Positions 17,986 to 26,740 of a DNA stretch of 64,000 nucleotides are shown here, one piece after another. How positions within the stretch are numbered: the first letter of the stretch is position 1; each line of letters opens with the position of its first letter. The stretch lies in NCBI RefSeq assembly GCF_020524085.2, contig NZ_CP129016.1:2908001-2972000 (forward strand), given 5' to 3'. The notes beneath the pieces are model-generated. The model searched no databases, had not been told where the DNA came from, and was given only the letters and a program-made list of their open reading frames with translations. Source of the stretch: Halobacillus litoralis. Lineage in GTDB: Bacteria; Bacillota; Bacilli; Bacillales; Halobacillaceae. The position numbers were made by a program, and so were the translations under genes.

Positions 17986-19941
17986 TTACGTCTGTATTTT
18001 ATCGTTTTCTAGTATGCTCGCTTCATCTTCAAGACCAAAAGCGACATGGGATTCAATCCATTTACGGCGAGGTTCAACCTTATCTCCCATCAACGTCGTC
18101 ACCCTGCGTTCGGCACGGGCGATATCGTCAATCGTTACGCGGATCAATGTGCGTGATTCAGGGTTCATCGTCGTTTCCCAAAGCTGATCGGCATTCATTT
18201 CACCTAAACCTTTGTATCGTTGGATCGAATAACCGTTTTTAAATTCCTTCAAGACCTTCTGCATGCCTTCTTCGTCCCACGCATATTCGACTTTTTCTTT
18301 CTTCCCTTTTCCTTTTGAAACTTTATAAAGGGGTGGGAGAGCTATGAAGACTTTTCCTGCTTCTACAAGCGGTCGCATGTATCGGAAAAAGAAGGTTAAT
18401 AAAAGCACCTGAATATGTGCCCCATCGGTATCTGCATCGGTCATGATGACGATTTTATCATAGTTACAGTCTTCGAGCGTAAAGTCCCCACCGACTCCAG
18501 CGCCAATGGTATGAATAATCGTGGAAATTTCTTCATTTTTGAAAATATCTGCGATTTTCGCTTTCTCTGTATTGATCACTTTTCCCCGTAAAGGAAGAAC
18601 GGCCTGGAATTTCCGGTCACGCCCCTGTTTAGCTGATCCGCCGGCTGAGTCACCCTCCACAAGATACAACTCGTTTTTCTTAGCATTTTTGGATTGAGCT
18701 GGAGTGAGCTTCCCGCTTAAAAGCGTATCTTTCCGTTTCTTTTTCTTCCCTGAACGAGCATCTTCTCTCGCTTTCCGTGCGGCTTCTCTCGCTTCTTTTG
18801 CTTTGATTGCTTTTTTAATGAGCATCGAAGCGACATCCGGATTCTCTTCAAGGAAATAGGACAACTGCTCAGCGACGATGCCATCAACGGCGGAACGAGC
18901 TTCAGATGTGCCAAGTTTACTCTTGGTTTGTCCTTCAAATTGAAGGAGTTCTTCTGGAATCCTTACCGATATAACTGCGGTAAATCCTTCTCTGATATCG
19001 TTGCCTTCTAAATTCTTGTCTTTATCCTTCAGAAGTTGGGCTCGTCTTGCATAGTCATTGAAGACCCTAGTGATAGCCGTTTTAGCTCCGGATTCATGGG
19101 TTCCTCCATCTTTCGTCCGTACATTATTGACAAAGGATAAGATGTTCTCTGCAAACCCGTCATTGAATTGAAAAGCAAAATCCGCTTCAATTCCACTATG
19201 ACTTCCCTCGAAAGAGACGACGGAATGCAATGTATCTTTTTCTTCATTTAAATATTCGACGAATGAGACCAGCCCGTCATCATATTGATATTCTTCCTTG
19301 ACCGTTTCTTTTCGTTCATCCACGAGGACAATACGGAATCCTTTCAACAAAAAGGCTGCTTCTCGTAAACGTTCGGATAAGGTTTCGAAATTAAATTTGG
19401 TTATTGAAAAAATAGAAGCGTCCGGTTTGAAACGGATCGTGGTCCCTGTTTTACGTGTCGCCCCTTTATTTTCTAGGGAAGTAACAGGGACGCCTCCATT
19501 CTCAAATCTTTGATAAAATTTCTCGCCATCTCTGCAGATGTGTACTTCCAGCCATTCGGAGAGAGCATTCACAACAGATGCTCCTACACCATGCAAACCA
19601 CCTGAGGATTTATAGCCTCCTTGACCGAACTTTCCTCCTGCGTGAAGGACGGTCAAAATGACCTCTGGTGTCGGTTTACCTGTTTTGTGCATCCCCGTAG
19701 GCATTCCTCGCGCTTCATCCTGAACCGATACACTACCATCCTTATGGAGCGTGACAGTCATTTTTTCGCCGAATCCAGATAACGCCTCATCGATCGCGTT
19801 ATCTACAATTTCGTGAACGAGATGGTGCAGACCTCTATGATCCGTGGATCCAATATACATCCCCGGTCTTTTCCGAACGGCCTCCAATCCCTCCAGCACT
19901 TGAATAGAATCATCTGAATACGTTTGATTTTGACTCGACAA
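17986..19941 (-). CDS. parE: DNA topoisomerase IV subunit B
   Basis: About 651-residue ATPase subunit of topoisomerase IV: GHKL ATPase domain, transducer, and TOPRIM with EGDSAGGSAKQGRDR and DADTDGAHIQ. ParE-like RYKGLGEMNADQLWETTMNP and the C-terminal GDKVEPRRKWIE block are intact. I place the start at TTG (19939-19941), preceded by AAAGGAG; this gives an N-terminus of the length seen in B. subtilis. An in-frame GTG at 19968 has no binding site. One oddity: the ATP-binding motif reads QDEARGMPTG, whereas the family has DEGRGM; codon 19711-19713 is GCG (Ala) in place of the first conserved Gly (E. coli GyrB Gly75 position). Confidence 0.95.
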   Translation of the reverse strand: MSSQNQTYSDDSIQVLEGLEAVRKRPGMYIGSTDHRGLHHLVHEIVDNAIDEALSGFGEKMTVTLHKDGSVSVQDEARGMPTGMHKTGKPTPEVILTVLHAGGKFGQGGYKSSGGLHGVGASVVNALSEWLEVHICRDGEKFYQRFENGGVPVTSLENKGATRKTGTTIRFKPDASIFSITKFNFETLSERLREAAFLLKGFRIVLVDERKETVKEEYQYDDGLVSFVEYLNEEKDTLHSVVSFEGSHSGIEADFAFQFNDGFAENILSFVNNVRTKDGGTHESGAKTAITRVFNDYARRAQLLKDKDKNLEGNDIREGFTAVISVRIPEELLQFEGQTKSKLGTSEARSAVDGIVAEQLSYFLEENPDVASMLIKKAIKAKEAREAARKAREDARSGKKKKRKDTLLSGKLTPAQSKNAKKNELYLVEGDSAGGSAKQGRDRKFQAVLPLRGKVINTEKAKIADIFKNEEISTIIHTIGAGVGGDFTLEDCNYDKIVIMTDADTDGAHIQVLLLTFFFRYMRPLVEAGKVFIALPPLYKVSKGKGKKEKVEYAWDEEGMQKVLKEFKNGYSIQRYKGLGEMNADQLWETTMNPESRTLIRVTIDDIARAERRVTTLMGDKVEPRRKWIESHVAFGLEDEASILENDKIQT

Positions 19942-19980
19942 TTTACCATCGGCTCCTTTCTCTAACACACTGCTACATCA

Positions 19981-20009
19981 ATAATAGAACAAACGTTCGA
20001 TTATGTAAA
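19981..20009 (-). promoter_or_regulatory. parE promoter with LexA (SOS) box
   Basis: Minus strand TTTACA (20004-20009), 17-base spacer, TATTAT (19981-19986). The spacer contains CGAACGTTTGTTCT (19986-19999), a good match to the Bacillus LexA box CGAAC-N4-GTTCG. parE-parC is a reported SOS target in B. subtilis. Confidence 0.75.
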
Positions 20010-20044
20010 CGATGAGTGCAACTCCAGGTACTTCAACACTCACG

Positions 20045-20102
20045 ACATAAGTCAATCAACGGTGTGGAGTCTCTCACTTCCACTCCATTGATTGGCTTAT
20101 GA
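20045..20102. repeat. Long imperfect inverted repeat
   Basis: CATAAGTCAATCAACGG...GTGGAGT on the left is mirrored by ACTCCATTGATTGGCTTATG on the right, with a loop of about 12 bases. There is no T-tract, so it is not an obvious terminator. It could be an RNA structure in an untranslated leader or a degenerate mobile-element remnant. Confidence 0.45.
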
Positions 20103-20353
20103 TCTAGGAAAGGCCGAAGAACCCTGCACAAGAGATGGGATCATAGAAGCATCCCGTTTGATTTCGCTTACATTTCTTATTGTTTCTTAGACAACCGCTC
20201 TGTTAAACATTAGCTCTCCAAATAAAAAAAGTCTTTCTAAGAAAAGGACCATTTCTGTTTTTTAGAGCTGTTCGATGTCTCTAACAAAAAAACGTCGCTT
20301 GTTATATTGTAGCGATTTTATAAGGTTTCGCAAACATAAATCTTCCAAAAAAC

Positions 20354-20389
20354 ATGAAAAAACCCCTGAATGAACAGGGATTTTTTCAT
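20354..20389 (-). terminator. Terminator after yneT
   Basis: ATGAAAAAACCCCTG (20354-20368) pairs with CAGGGATTTTTTCAT (20375-20389). Confidence 0.85.
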
Positions 20390-20405
20390 TTTCCACCTGA
20401 TTTTT

Positions 20406-20819
20406 TTACCTGTAAATCGCATGGGCGACCTTAATGCAAGAGTCCATGATGACAAGCTTTGAATCGCCTTTTAGGATGTGATCCGCTTCTTCAGAATACA
20501 CCCCTTGTTGAGCCCAAAAGGCTTTAGCTTCAATATTTTTCGATTCCTTTGCAATTTGCGGTAGATGTTCGGATCGTCGAAAGACATTGATAATATCTAT
20601 AGGTTCATGGATATCATGAAGACTCGCCACTGCTTTTTCCCCAAGGGACTCCGTAATTTGAGGGTTCACCGGGATGATCTTATACCCTGCATTTTGCATC
20701 GCCTCACTCACTTGATAGGACGTGCGGTGAGGTTTATCGGAAAGTCCTACGACAGCGATTGTCTTCGATTGGGCCAATAGGTCTCGAATTTCTGCATTGG
20801 ACGGATTTTCAAAAGTCAT
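20406..20819 (-). CDS. yneT: CoA-binding domain protein YneT
   Basis: 137-residue protein made of a single Rossmann-like CoA_binding domain: TIAVVGLSDKPHRTSYQVSEAM (about residues 21-42), then GYKIIPVNP and a C-terminal DSCIKVAHAIYR. The family binds CoA derivatives, but its cellular role is not established. The ATG at 20817-20819 has AGGAGG seven bases upstream; a TTG two codons earlier is too close to it. In B. subtilis yneT lies next to plsY and parE; here an osmolyte transporter has been placed between yneT and plsY. Confidence 0.88.
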   Translation of the reverse strand: MTFENPSNAEIRDLLAQSKTIAVVGLSDKPHRTSYQVSEAMQNAGYKIIPVNPQITESLGEKAVASLHDIHEPIDIINVFRRSEHLPQIAKESKNIEAKAFWAQQGVYSEEADHILKGDSKLVIMDSCIKVAHAIYR

Positions 20820-20830
20820 CTTCAAACCTC

Positions 20831-22358
20831 CTATTCGTCGATTAATCCTTCATTGACTAAATATTCTCTTGCCACTTCTTCAGGATCGCGGTCTTCAAAA
20901 TCAACCTGGTAGTTCATTTCCCTCATTTTATCACCAGTAATCTTTCCTCCCAATTGATTCAGGACATCTTCAAGCTCTGGGTATTGATCTAAGGTTTCCT
21001 GCCTCATCAATGGTGCGCCCTGGTAAGGTGGGAAAAGATTTTCCGGATCTTCTAATACTTTCAAATTGAGGTCAACCATATAACTAGCTGTAGCATAAGC
21101 GTCGATGATGTCAACTTCTCCACTTTCAATAGCTCCCTGCCTCAAGCCAGGGTCCATCGTACGGACTTCTCCAAGGTTCAAGTTATATATTTTTTTTCAT
21201 GCCCTGATAACCGTCCTGACGATCATTGAATTCGAGTGTGAAACCAGCTGTAATTTGATCTTCAACGGGTTTCAGATCCCCGATCGTTTCCAAACCGTAC
21301 TGCTCTGCAAGCTCTTGTGTAGTCGCTACAGCATAGGTATTGTTGAACTGCATCGGTTGTAAAAAGGCCATATCATAGGTTTCTGCCATACCTTCTTTTG
21401 CCTGTTCGTATACTTCTTGTGGTTCATTACTGTTCGCTTCCTCTCCTAAGAGAGAAACGATAGCAGTTCCTGTGAATTCCGGATAAATATCGATACTTCC
21501 TTCTTCCAAGGCACTAAAAACCAAATCCGTTTTTCCTAAGTTCGGTTTAAGACCTACACTCAAGTCTGTTTCTTCTTCTATTAAAAGCTTATACATGTTA
21601 ATGAGAATAGCAGGCTCCGATCCAAGCTTAGCTCCAAGTGTTAAGTCATTCTTCACTTTTCCACCGAACGCTAATGGACCAACAGCAATCAATGCTGCAA
21701 TCACTAATAAACTGACGAGGGAACGGAAGCCGGATTTGGCTGACGTTCGCTCAAATAGACGTAGAATAAGATCCAAAATAATGGCTAGTAATGCAGCCGG
21801 AATGGCTCCGAGCAAGATAAGGTTGGCATCTCCTCCTCTATCCAAACCGAGCAGAATTAAGTCACCAAGTCCTCCTGCACCAATAAGGGCAGCAATGGTA
21901 GTCGTCCCTACGATCAGTACCATGGATGTGCGTATTCCAGCCATAATGACAGGCATGGCGATCGGTAGTTCAATCTTGGAAAGACGTCTGAATGATTTCA
22001 TGCCCATCCCTGTCGCCGCTTCCTTTAAAGCTGGGTCAACTTCCTTGATTCCTGTATATGTATTTCTAAGGATAGGAAGCAGCCCGTAGGCAGCAAGGGC
22101 GATGATAGCTGGTGTTTGACCAATACCGAAAAACGGAATGAGAAATGCCAGTACCGCAAGGCTTGGAATCGTCTGCAGAACGGCCGTCATACCGATAATT
22201 GGTTCTGCAACTCTCTGCTTTCTTGTCAGCCATAATCCAAGAGGGACGGAGATCAATGTAGCAATTACTAATGCAATAATGGATATTTGTAGGTGTTCCC
22301 ATATTTTCTCTAATAGAATGCCCTGTCGTTGGTTAAAAACATCTAAAAACTCACTCAT
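20831..22358 (-). pseudogene. opuFB: OpuF-type compatible-solute permease fused to its substrate-binding protein, frameshifted
   Basis: Conceptual product of about 508 residues. The N-terminal permease half has about five or six membrane helices and the ABC-coupling loop EAATGMGMKSFRRLSKIELPIAMPVI; it is joined through one more hydrophobic helix (about residues 213-232) to an extracellular OpuBC/OpuCC-like binding domain (LGAKLGSEPAILINMYKLLIEE, then DIYPEFTGTAI). This permease-receptor fusion matches OpuFB of the OpuF family. The frame shifts at an A8 run (21191-21198 region): with A7 the protein would continue from GYQGMKKIYNLNLGEVR to the normal end at 20831. The start ATG overlaps the opuFA stop as ATGA. 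The shift is either a sequencing error or a slippage mutation that removes the last ~115 residues of the binding domain. Confidence 0.85.
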
Positions 22359-23425
22359 TTATTTTCTACCTCCTCTTCCTTTTTACGTGACTGCTCTCTA
22401 AGGTAGAGGACAATATCCCTGTAGGATAAGGTACCGATCAATTGGTCACCTTTTACGACTGGTAGGATCGAGGAGTGACCCTCTTCAAAGATTCGAACCG
22501 CGTCTCTCAAAATCATATCATTGGATAACGGAGGCGCTTGCACCTGATTTCCATCCTCAATCATCCCCTGATACGTCCCATCGTGATTTTTAAGGGCAAA
22601 AGGACCATCCAGGACGACATGACCTTTTTTATATTCTTCTTCTGATACGACACGCTTTTCGGCATGATTCATGATGACATCAACGGCTGTCTGCCAAGGA
22701 GTTTTTCTTCCTCCAATAAAATCTTCAACAAACGTATTGGATGGATTCAATATGAGGTTTTGTGGTGTATCCAACTGGACAATTTCCCCTGCTTTCATTA
22801 GGCAGACACGATCGCCAAGTGCGAGGGCTTCGTCCATATCGTGGGTGACGAAGACAATCGTTTTCTTGATTTCCTTCTGTAATTGACGGATATCGGTTTG
22901 CAACTGTTCCCTGCTGATTGGATCGAGGGCACTGAATGGTTCATCCATTAGAATTATGTCCGGGTCTGCGGCTAATGCCCTTATGACTCCGACCCGTTGC
23001 TGCTGACCGCCGGACAGTTCACTTGGTTTTCTTTTGCGGTGCTTTTCCGGATTCAGTCCAACCATATTCATCAATTCATCAATCCGTTTTGATAAATCCT
23101 TTTTCTTCCACTTTTTCATTTCCGGTACAACGGATATGTTCTCTTCTACCGTCATATGGGGGAAGAGAGCAATTTCCTGTAACACATAGCCGATATTCCA
23201 GCGTAGTTCGTGAATGTTATATTCTCTAATATCCTTATTATGTATGGTAATAGTCCCTTCCGTCGGATGAATCAGACGGTTAATCATTTTCATGGTGGTT
23301 GTTTTCCCACAACCGCTTGGACCGATCAGCGCAAGCAATTCTCCTTCTTGCACTTCTAAGTTTATGTTCTTCAACGCTGTCGTTCCATCTGGGTACGTCT
23401 TCGTTACATCTGTGAACGTGATCAT
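22355..23425 (-). CDS. opuFA: OpuF/OpuCA-like osmoprotectant ABC transporter ATPase
   Basis: 356-residue ATP-binding subunit of a glycine betaine/choline-type importer. Walker A GPSGCGKTT (about residues 33-41), signature ELSGGQQQR and Walker B DIILMDEPFSALD are intact, followed by CBS sequence near the C-terminus (HSSILPVVKGDQLIGTLSYRDIVLYL) of the kind that senses ionic strength in OpuA/OpuC. The ATG (23423-23425) has AGGGGGA upstream. The stop TGA overlaps the opuFB start, so the two are translationally coupled. It is divergent from plsY. Confidence 0.9.
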   Translation of the reverse strand: MITFTDVTKTYPDGTTALKNINLEVQEGELLALIGPSGCGKTTTMKMINRLIHPTEGTITIHNKDIREYNIHELRWNIGYVLQEIALFPHMTVEENISVVPEMKKWKKKDLSKRIDELMNMVGLNPEKHRKRKPSELSGGQQQRVGVIRALAADPDIILMDEPFSALDPISREQLQTDIRQLQKEIKKTIVFVTHDMDEALALGDRVCLMKAGEIVQLDTPQNLILNPSNTFVEDFIGGRKTPWQTAVDVIMNHAEKRVVSEEEYKKGHVVLDGPFALKNHDGTYQGMIEDGNQVQAPPLSNDMILRDAVRIFEEGHSSILPVVKGDQLIGTLSYRDIVLYLREQSRKKEEEVENK

Positions 23426-23572
23426 CGTTTTCCCCCTAAACAAAAAATAAAAGACCTATTTCTATAACCACATTTCCACAATCTGAAACATTTTGCAATT
23501 CTCCTGCCTCTTATTTCCGCGCTATTTTGCCAACGGTATATCGTGAGATTTATCCTACACTATCAAAACAAC

Positions 23573-23600
23573 TTGATACCTGGTACTAAATTGATATAAT
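23573..23600 (+). promoter_or_regulatory. Sigma-A promoter of plsY
   Basis: TTGATA (23573-23578), 16-base spacer, TATAAT (23595-23600), 85 bases upstream of the plsY start. Confidence 0.6.
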
Positions 23601-23684
23601 AGAGAAGCTGCCTTATGAAATAAGAGTTCTTTATCTATGAAGCCCATGATAAAATAGTAGAAAGTGCAGAAGGAGTTGAACTTA

Positions 23685-24266
23685 TTGGAATATGTACTCT
23701 ATATCCTCGTTGCCTATCTCCTCGGATCCATCCCTTCAGGGTTAATTGTAGGTAAAATCGGTTACGATACGGATATTCGCGAACATGGAAGTGGAAACCT
23801 TGGAGGTACGAACACATTCCGAGTATTGGGGATCAAAGCAGGTTTGATCGTTACTGTCGCTGATATTTTGAAAGGGACATTAGCCGCCGCCCTTCCTTAT
23901 TTTATGGGAGCTGAAGTCGTTCCTCTAGTTATAGGTATTTTTGCGGTTGTAGGTCACATGTACCCTGTATTTGCGGGCTTTAAAGGTGGAAAAGCTGTCG
24001 CTACATCCGGAGGTGTGATCCTGGGTGTCAACCCACTCATTTTTGCTATCCTCTTATTGTCTTTTTTCATTGTCCTATATTTAAGTAAATACGTCTCCTT
24101 ATCTTCTATGGTAAGCGGGATTGTTGGCATTGTCGCGACTTTAGTCGTAAAGGAGTACGGTTTGACCATCATCCTTTCCTTGTTTACCATCTTCGTGATC
24201 TATCGCCACCGTGCCAACATAAAGAGGATCATGAATAAAACAGAGCCAAAAATCACATGGATGTAA
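23685..24266 (+). CDS. plsY: Glycerol-3-phosphate acyltransferase PlsY
   Basis: 193-residue integral membrane enzyme that acylates glycerol 3-phosphate from acyl-phosphate, the first committed step of phospholipid synthesis. Conserved blocks: [11 protein letters not shown] near residue 15, [15 protein letters not shown], and [21 protein letters not shown], which contains the catalytic/phosphate motifs. Five or so hydrophobic helices are visible. The start is taken at TTG (23685-23687) with AGAAGGAG upstream; an upstream GTG overlaps that site. In B. subtilis (yneS) it neighbours yneT and parE. Confidence 0.94.
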   Translation: MEYVLYILVAYLLGSIPSGLIVGKIGYDTDIREHGSGNLGGTNTFRVLGIKAGLIVTVADILKGTLAAALPYFMGAEVVPLVIGIFAVVGHMYPVFAGFKGGKAVATSGGVILGVNPLIFAILLLSFFIVLYLSKYVSLSSMVSGIVGIVATLVVKEYGLTIILSLFTIFVIYRHRANIKRIMNKTEPKITWM

Positions 24267-24304
24267 AAACTATTCAAGCTTGAAAGGGTAACGATTGCGG
24301 AGAT

Positions 24305-24336
24305 AGTCTATCCTATAGAAGGATAGGCTTTCTTTT
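24305..24336 (+). terminator. Terminator after plsY
   Basis: AGTCTATCC (24305-24313) pairs with GGATAGGCT (24321-24329), followed by TTCTTTT. Confidence 0.75.
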
Positions 24337-24441
24337 ATGGTGTATTCTATAAATGCACACTCATCAAGCAATCCATTGTATAATCAGAAATACATATTGT
24401 ATACTTTGACATAGAAAGAAGGCCTGAAAGGAGTCTTTGTT

Positions 24442-25374
24442 ATGAATAAGACTGATTTGAACCAAAACAAACAACTACCATCCAAAAAAGAACGCCATAA
24501 ATTATTCGGCTCTGTGGAGCCGGGTCCACGAACAAAGCCTATGGAAAAGGACCAAATGGCTGATCTTCAAAACTCAAAAAAAGACTTTTTATTTGAGATT
24601 GATATGGTGGGGATTTCCAGTGTTAAGCACCCCATCCGTATTCCCAGCAAGATGACGCCAGAGATCCAGACAACCATCGGAACCTTTTCATTCGGGTCCT
24701 CCATTGCTCAAGGGAGCAAAGGGACGAATATGAGTCGCTTCACGGAGCAGCTCGATAAATACCACAATGAGGGATTCGCCGTTGACATTGTCACACTAAA
24801 ACAATTCACCGAAGAGCTGGCCGGCCGCCTCAAGCAATCAGATGCGGAAGTGGAAGTGACATTCCCGTGGTTTTTTGAACGAAAAGGTCCATACTCTGGC
24901 CTTACAGGAATGAACCATGCGGATGCAACCATCCGGGTCGAATATGATAAAAAAACGGGACATGATGTGACCGTTACTCTTACTGGGAAAATCACGACGC
25001 TTTGTCCTTGTTCCAAGGAAATTAGTGAATATAGTGCGCACAACCAACGCGGAAACGTAACCATGAGTGTGAAATTGACGGATGATTTTGACGAGCAGGA
25101 AATTGATTGGAAAGCAGTGCTTCTTGAAGCAGCAGAAAGTAATGCCAGCGCCCGCATCCACCCGGTATTAAAACGTCCAGATGAAAAGATGGTAACAGAA
25201 CAAGCCTATGAGAACCCTCGATTTGTCGAGGATATCGTAAGACTAGTTGCTGCCGATCTTTATGAGTATTCCTTCATAGAAGCATTCACAGTGAAGTGCC
25301 GCAATGAAGAATCCATTCACCTGCATGATGCGGTGGCGACCCTCAGTTATGATAAGAAAAAGGAAGCTGAGTAA
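24442..25374 (+). CDS. folE2: GTP cyclohydrolase IB (FolE2)
   Basis: 310-residue T-fold enzyme that converts GTP to dihydroneopterin triphosphate for folate synthesis; unlike FolE it does not require zinc. Diagnostic FolE2 blocks are visible: [28 protein letters not shown], the metal-binding Cys in [20 protein letters not shown] (around residue 190) and [13 protein letters not shown]. The ATG has GAAAGGAG. No clear Zur box was found upstream, although B. subtilis folE2 is Zur-controlled. yidD follows eight bases after its stop. Confidence 0.95.
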   Translation: MNKTDLNQNKQLPSKKERHKLFGSVEPGPRTKPMEKDQMADLQNSKKDFLFEIDMVGISSVKHPIRIPSKMTPEIQTTIGTFSFGSSIAQGSKGTNMSRFTEQLDKYHNEGFAVDIVTLKQFTEELAGRLKQSDAEVEVTFPWFFERKGPYSGLTGMNHADATIRVEYDKKTGHDVTVTLTGKITTLCPCSKEISEYSAHNQRGNVTMSVKLTDDFDEQEIDWKAVLLEAAESNASARIHPVLKRPDEKMVTEQAYENPRFVEDIVRLVAADLYEYSFIEAFTVKCRNEESIHLHDAVATLSYDKKKEAE

Positions 25375-25382
25375 AAAAGCTG

Positions 25383-25637
25383 ATGAAGCAAATCATGATT
25401 GCCTTGATTCAATTTTACCGCAAGGGCATCAGTCCTTTTTTTCCACCATCTTGCAGGTTTCAACCCACTTGTTCAGAATACGGGTTGGAGGCTTTTCGCC
25501 GTTTCGGTTTTTTCAAAGGCAGTTATTTGACTGTCAAAAGAATTCTCAAGTGCCATCCTTTCCATCCAGGAGGATTTGACCCTGTACCCATGAAGCAATC
25601 GAACGATAGCTCTGATCCGTCTTCTCCTGAAAAATAG
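25383..25637 (+). CDS. yidD: Membrane protein insertion efficiency factor YidD
   Basis: 84-residue YidD-family protein. The family core is fully recognisable: [27 protein letters not shown] with the three conserved cysteines ([10 protein letters not shown] and [15 protein letters not shown]). The family helps YidC/Oxa1 insert membrane proteins. It lies just after folE2 with no strong ribosome binding site, so translation is probably coupled to folE2. Confidence 0.9.
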   Translation: MKQIMIALIQFYRKGISPFFPPSCRFQPTCSEYGLEAFRRFGFFKGSYLTVKRILKCHPFHPGGFDPVPMKQSNDSSDPSSPEK

Positions 25638-25698
25638 GTTTATAAAACGACGACAGAGGAAAGAGACAAACACGCACCCCATTACAGGAGTTGATCTA

Positions 25699-25989
25699 AT
25701 GAACTTAACAGTAACAGAAGAAGCAGCGAAATGGTATGAAGAGGAACTTGATATTGATGGGAACGTCGACTTAAGATTTTACGTCCGTTATGGCGGCGTT
25801 GGCGGACTTCAACCTGGATTTTCTCTTGCCATCAAACTAGAGGATCCTGAAGAACCAATTGCAGAAACGACAACCGGCCCCATTCATTTCTTCATTGAAG
25901 CGGACGATGAGTGGTATTTTGATGAACATTCATTGGAAGTTACGCTCGACGAAAAATGGAATGAGCCGTCATTTGAATACAAAAAATAA
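25699..25989 (+). CDS. yneR: HesB-like protein YneR
   Basis: 96-residue protein of the HesB/YneR family, distantly related to A-type iron-sulfur carriers. It reads MNLTVTEEAAKWYEEELDI, then DLRFYVRYGGVGGLQPGFSLAI, but has no cysteine, so it should not bind Fe-S as IscA does. B. subtilis yneR is likewise found near plsY. AGGAGT precedes the ATG. Role unknown. Confidence 0.88.
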   Translation: MNLTVTEEAAKWYEEELDIDGNVDLRFYVRYGGVGGLQPGFSLAIKLEDPEEPIAETTTGPIHFFIEADDEWYFDEHSLEVTLDEKWNEPSFEYKK

Positions 25990-26010
25990 GACGCCGATAT
26001 GGCGTCTTAT
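25986..26010. terminator. Bidirectional terminator yneR/yneQ
   Basis: ATAAGACGCC (25986-25995) pairs perfectly with GGCGTCTTAT (26001-26010), with A and T tracts on either side. The right arm overlaps the yneQ stop region. Confidence 0.92.
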
Positions 26011-26315
26011 TTTTTGTGTAATTGGAAGCGATGAATTTGCTCCCAATACCCTTCTTCTTTCAATATATGCAGCTGACGGTCACCAAATAAATCAAAATGA
26101 GGGAAATGTGGATCGTTATGAATCCACCCCGGCTCTAAACCGTATTGTTTACCCCACGCCTGCAATTTGTTGAGATCAGAACAACCGACTTTTGTGACTG
26201 TATCGCACCCCGGGAAACGGTCATCCAACCAGAAATGAGTCAAAATAGCAATTTCCCCTTGCTTTACTTTCGCTTTCCAATCCTTTAGTTCCGCCTTTTT
26301 CACACCAAAAGCCAT
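26007..26315 (-). CDS. yneQ: Conserved protein YneQ
   Basis: 102-residue soluble protein similar to B. subtilis YneQ, with the run AILTHFWLDDRFPGCDTVTKVGCSDLNKL and GLEPGWIHNDPHFPHFD. No known domain or catalytic motif is evident. Its ATG overlaps the TAA of yneP, so the two are coupled. Function unknown. Confidence 0.82.
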   Translation of the reverse strand: MAFGVKKAELKDWKAKVKQGEIAILTHFWLDDRFPGCDTVTKVGCSDLNKLQAWGKQYGLEPGWIHNDPHFPHFDLFGDRQLHILKEEGYWEQIHRFQLHKK

Positions 26316-26740
26316 TAGGATTCAGGCTCCATGGCAGCCAAATAGGCTTCATGCCATTCTGGAAAGCTACGCCTGATGGATACAGGTTTGAAGTTATCTT
26401 TTTTCACGATGACATGTTTCGTTACACCAGTAACTGCTACATCACCGTTTCTGAACGCTACTTCATAGCCGTAGGAAACACGGAGACCATCATAACTTTC
26501 CACCCACGTCCGTACATGGACATCGTCACCGTATTTCACAGGTTTTTTAAAACTCATCTGAGCATCAATGACAGGAGAAACAACCCCCTGCTTTTCGATT
26601 TCAGAATACTTAAATCCAAGATTTTCAATGAAAGATGTTCGTCCAATCTCAAACCACACTAGATAGTTGGCATGGTAAACGACGCCCATCATATCCGTTT
26701 CCTGATACCTTACTTGAATTGGTGTTTCTACCACTTTCAT
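26315..26740 (-). CDS. yneP: Acyl-CoA thioesterase YneP (hotdog fold)
   Basis: 141-residue 4-hydroxybenzoyl-CoA/YbgC-type thioesterase. The motif VRYQETDMMGVVYHANYLVWFEIGR (about residues 9-33) contains the catalytic Asp followed by the YHANYL signature. It hydrolyses short or medium acyl-CoAs in related proteins; the true substrate is unknown. The ATG (26738-26740) overlaps the TAA of the preceding AAA+ gene and has AAGGGAG upstream; yneQ overlaps its own end in the same way, giving a three-gene coupled operon. Confidence 0.9.
   Translation of the reverse strand: MKVVETPIQVRYQETDMMGVVYHANYLVWFEIGRTSFIENLGFKYSEIEKQGVVSPVIDAQMSFKKPVKYGDDVHVRTWVESYDGLRVSYGYEVAFRNGDVAVTGVTKHVIVKKDNFKPVSIRRSFPEWHEAYLAAMEPES

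Larger units (their letters stand above)
19942..20405. other. Intergenic region between yneT and parE
   Basis: The region holds the parE promoter and SOS box (19981-20009), an interrupted inverted repeat of unknown role (20045-20102) and the yneT terminator (20354-20389). I see no coding sequence in it. Confidence 0.6.
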
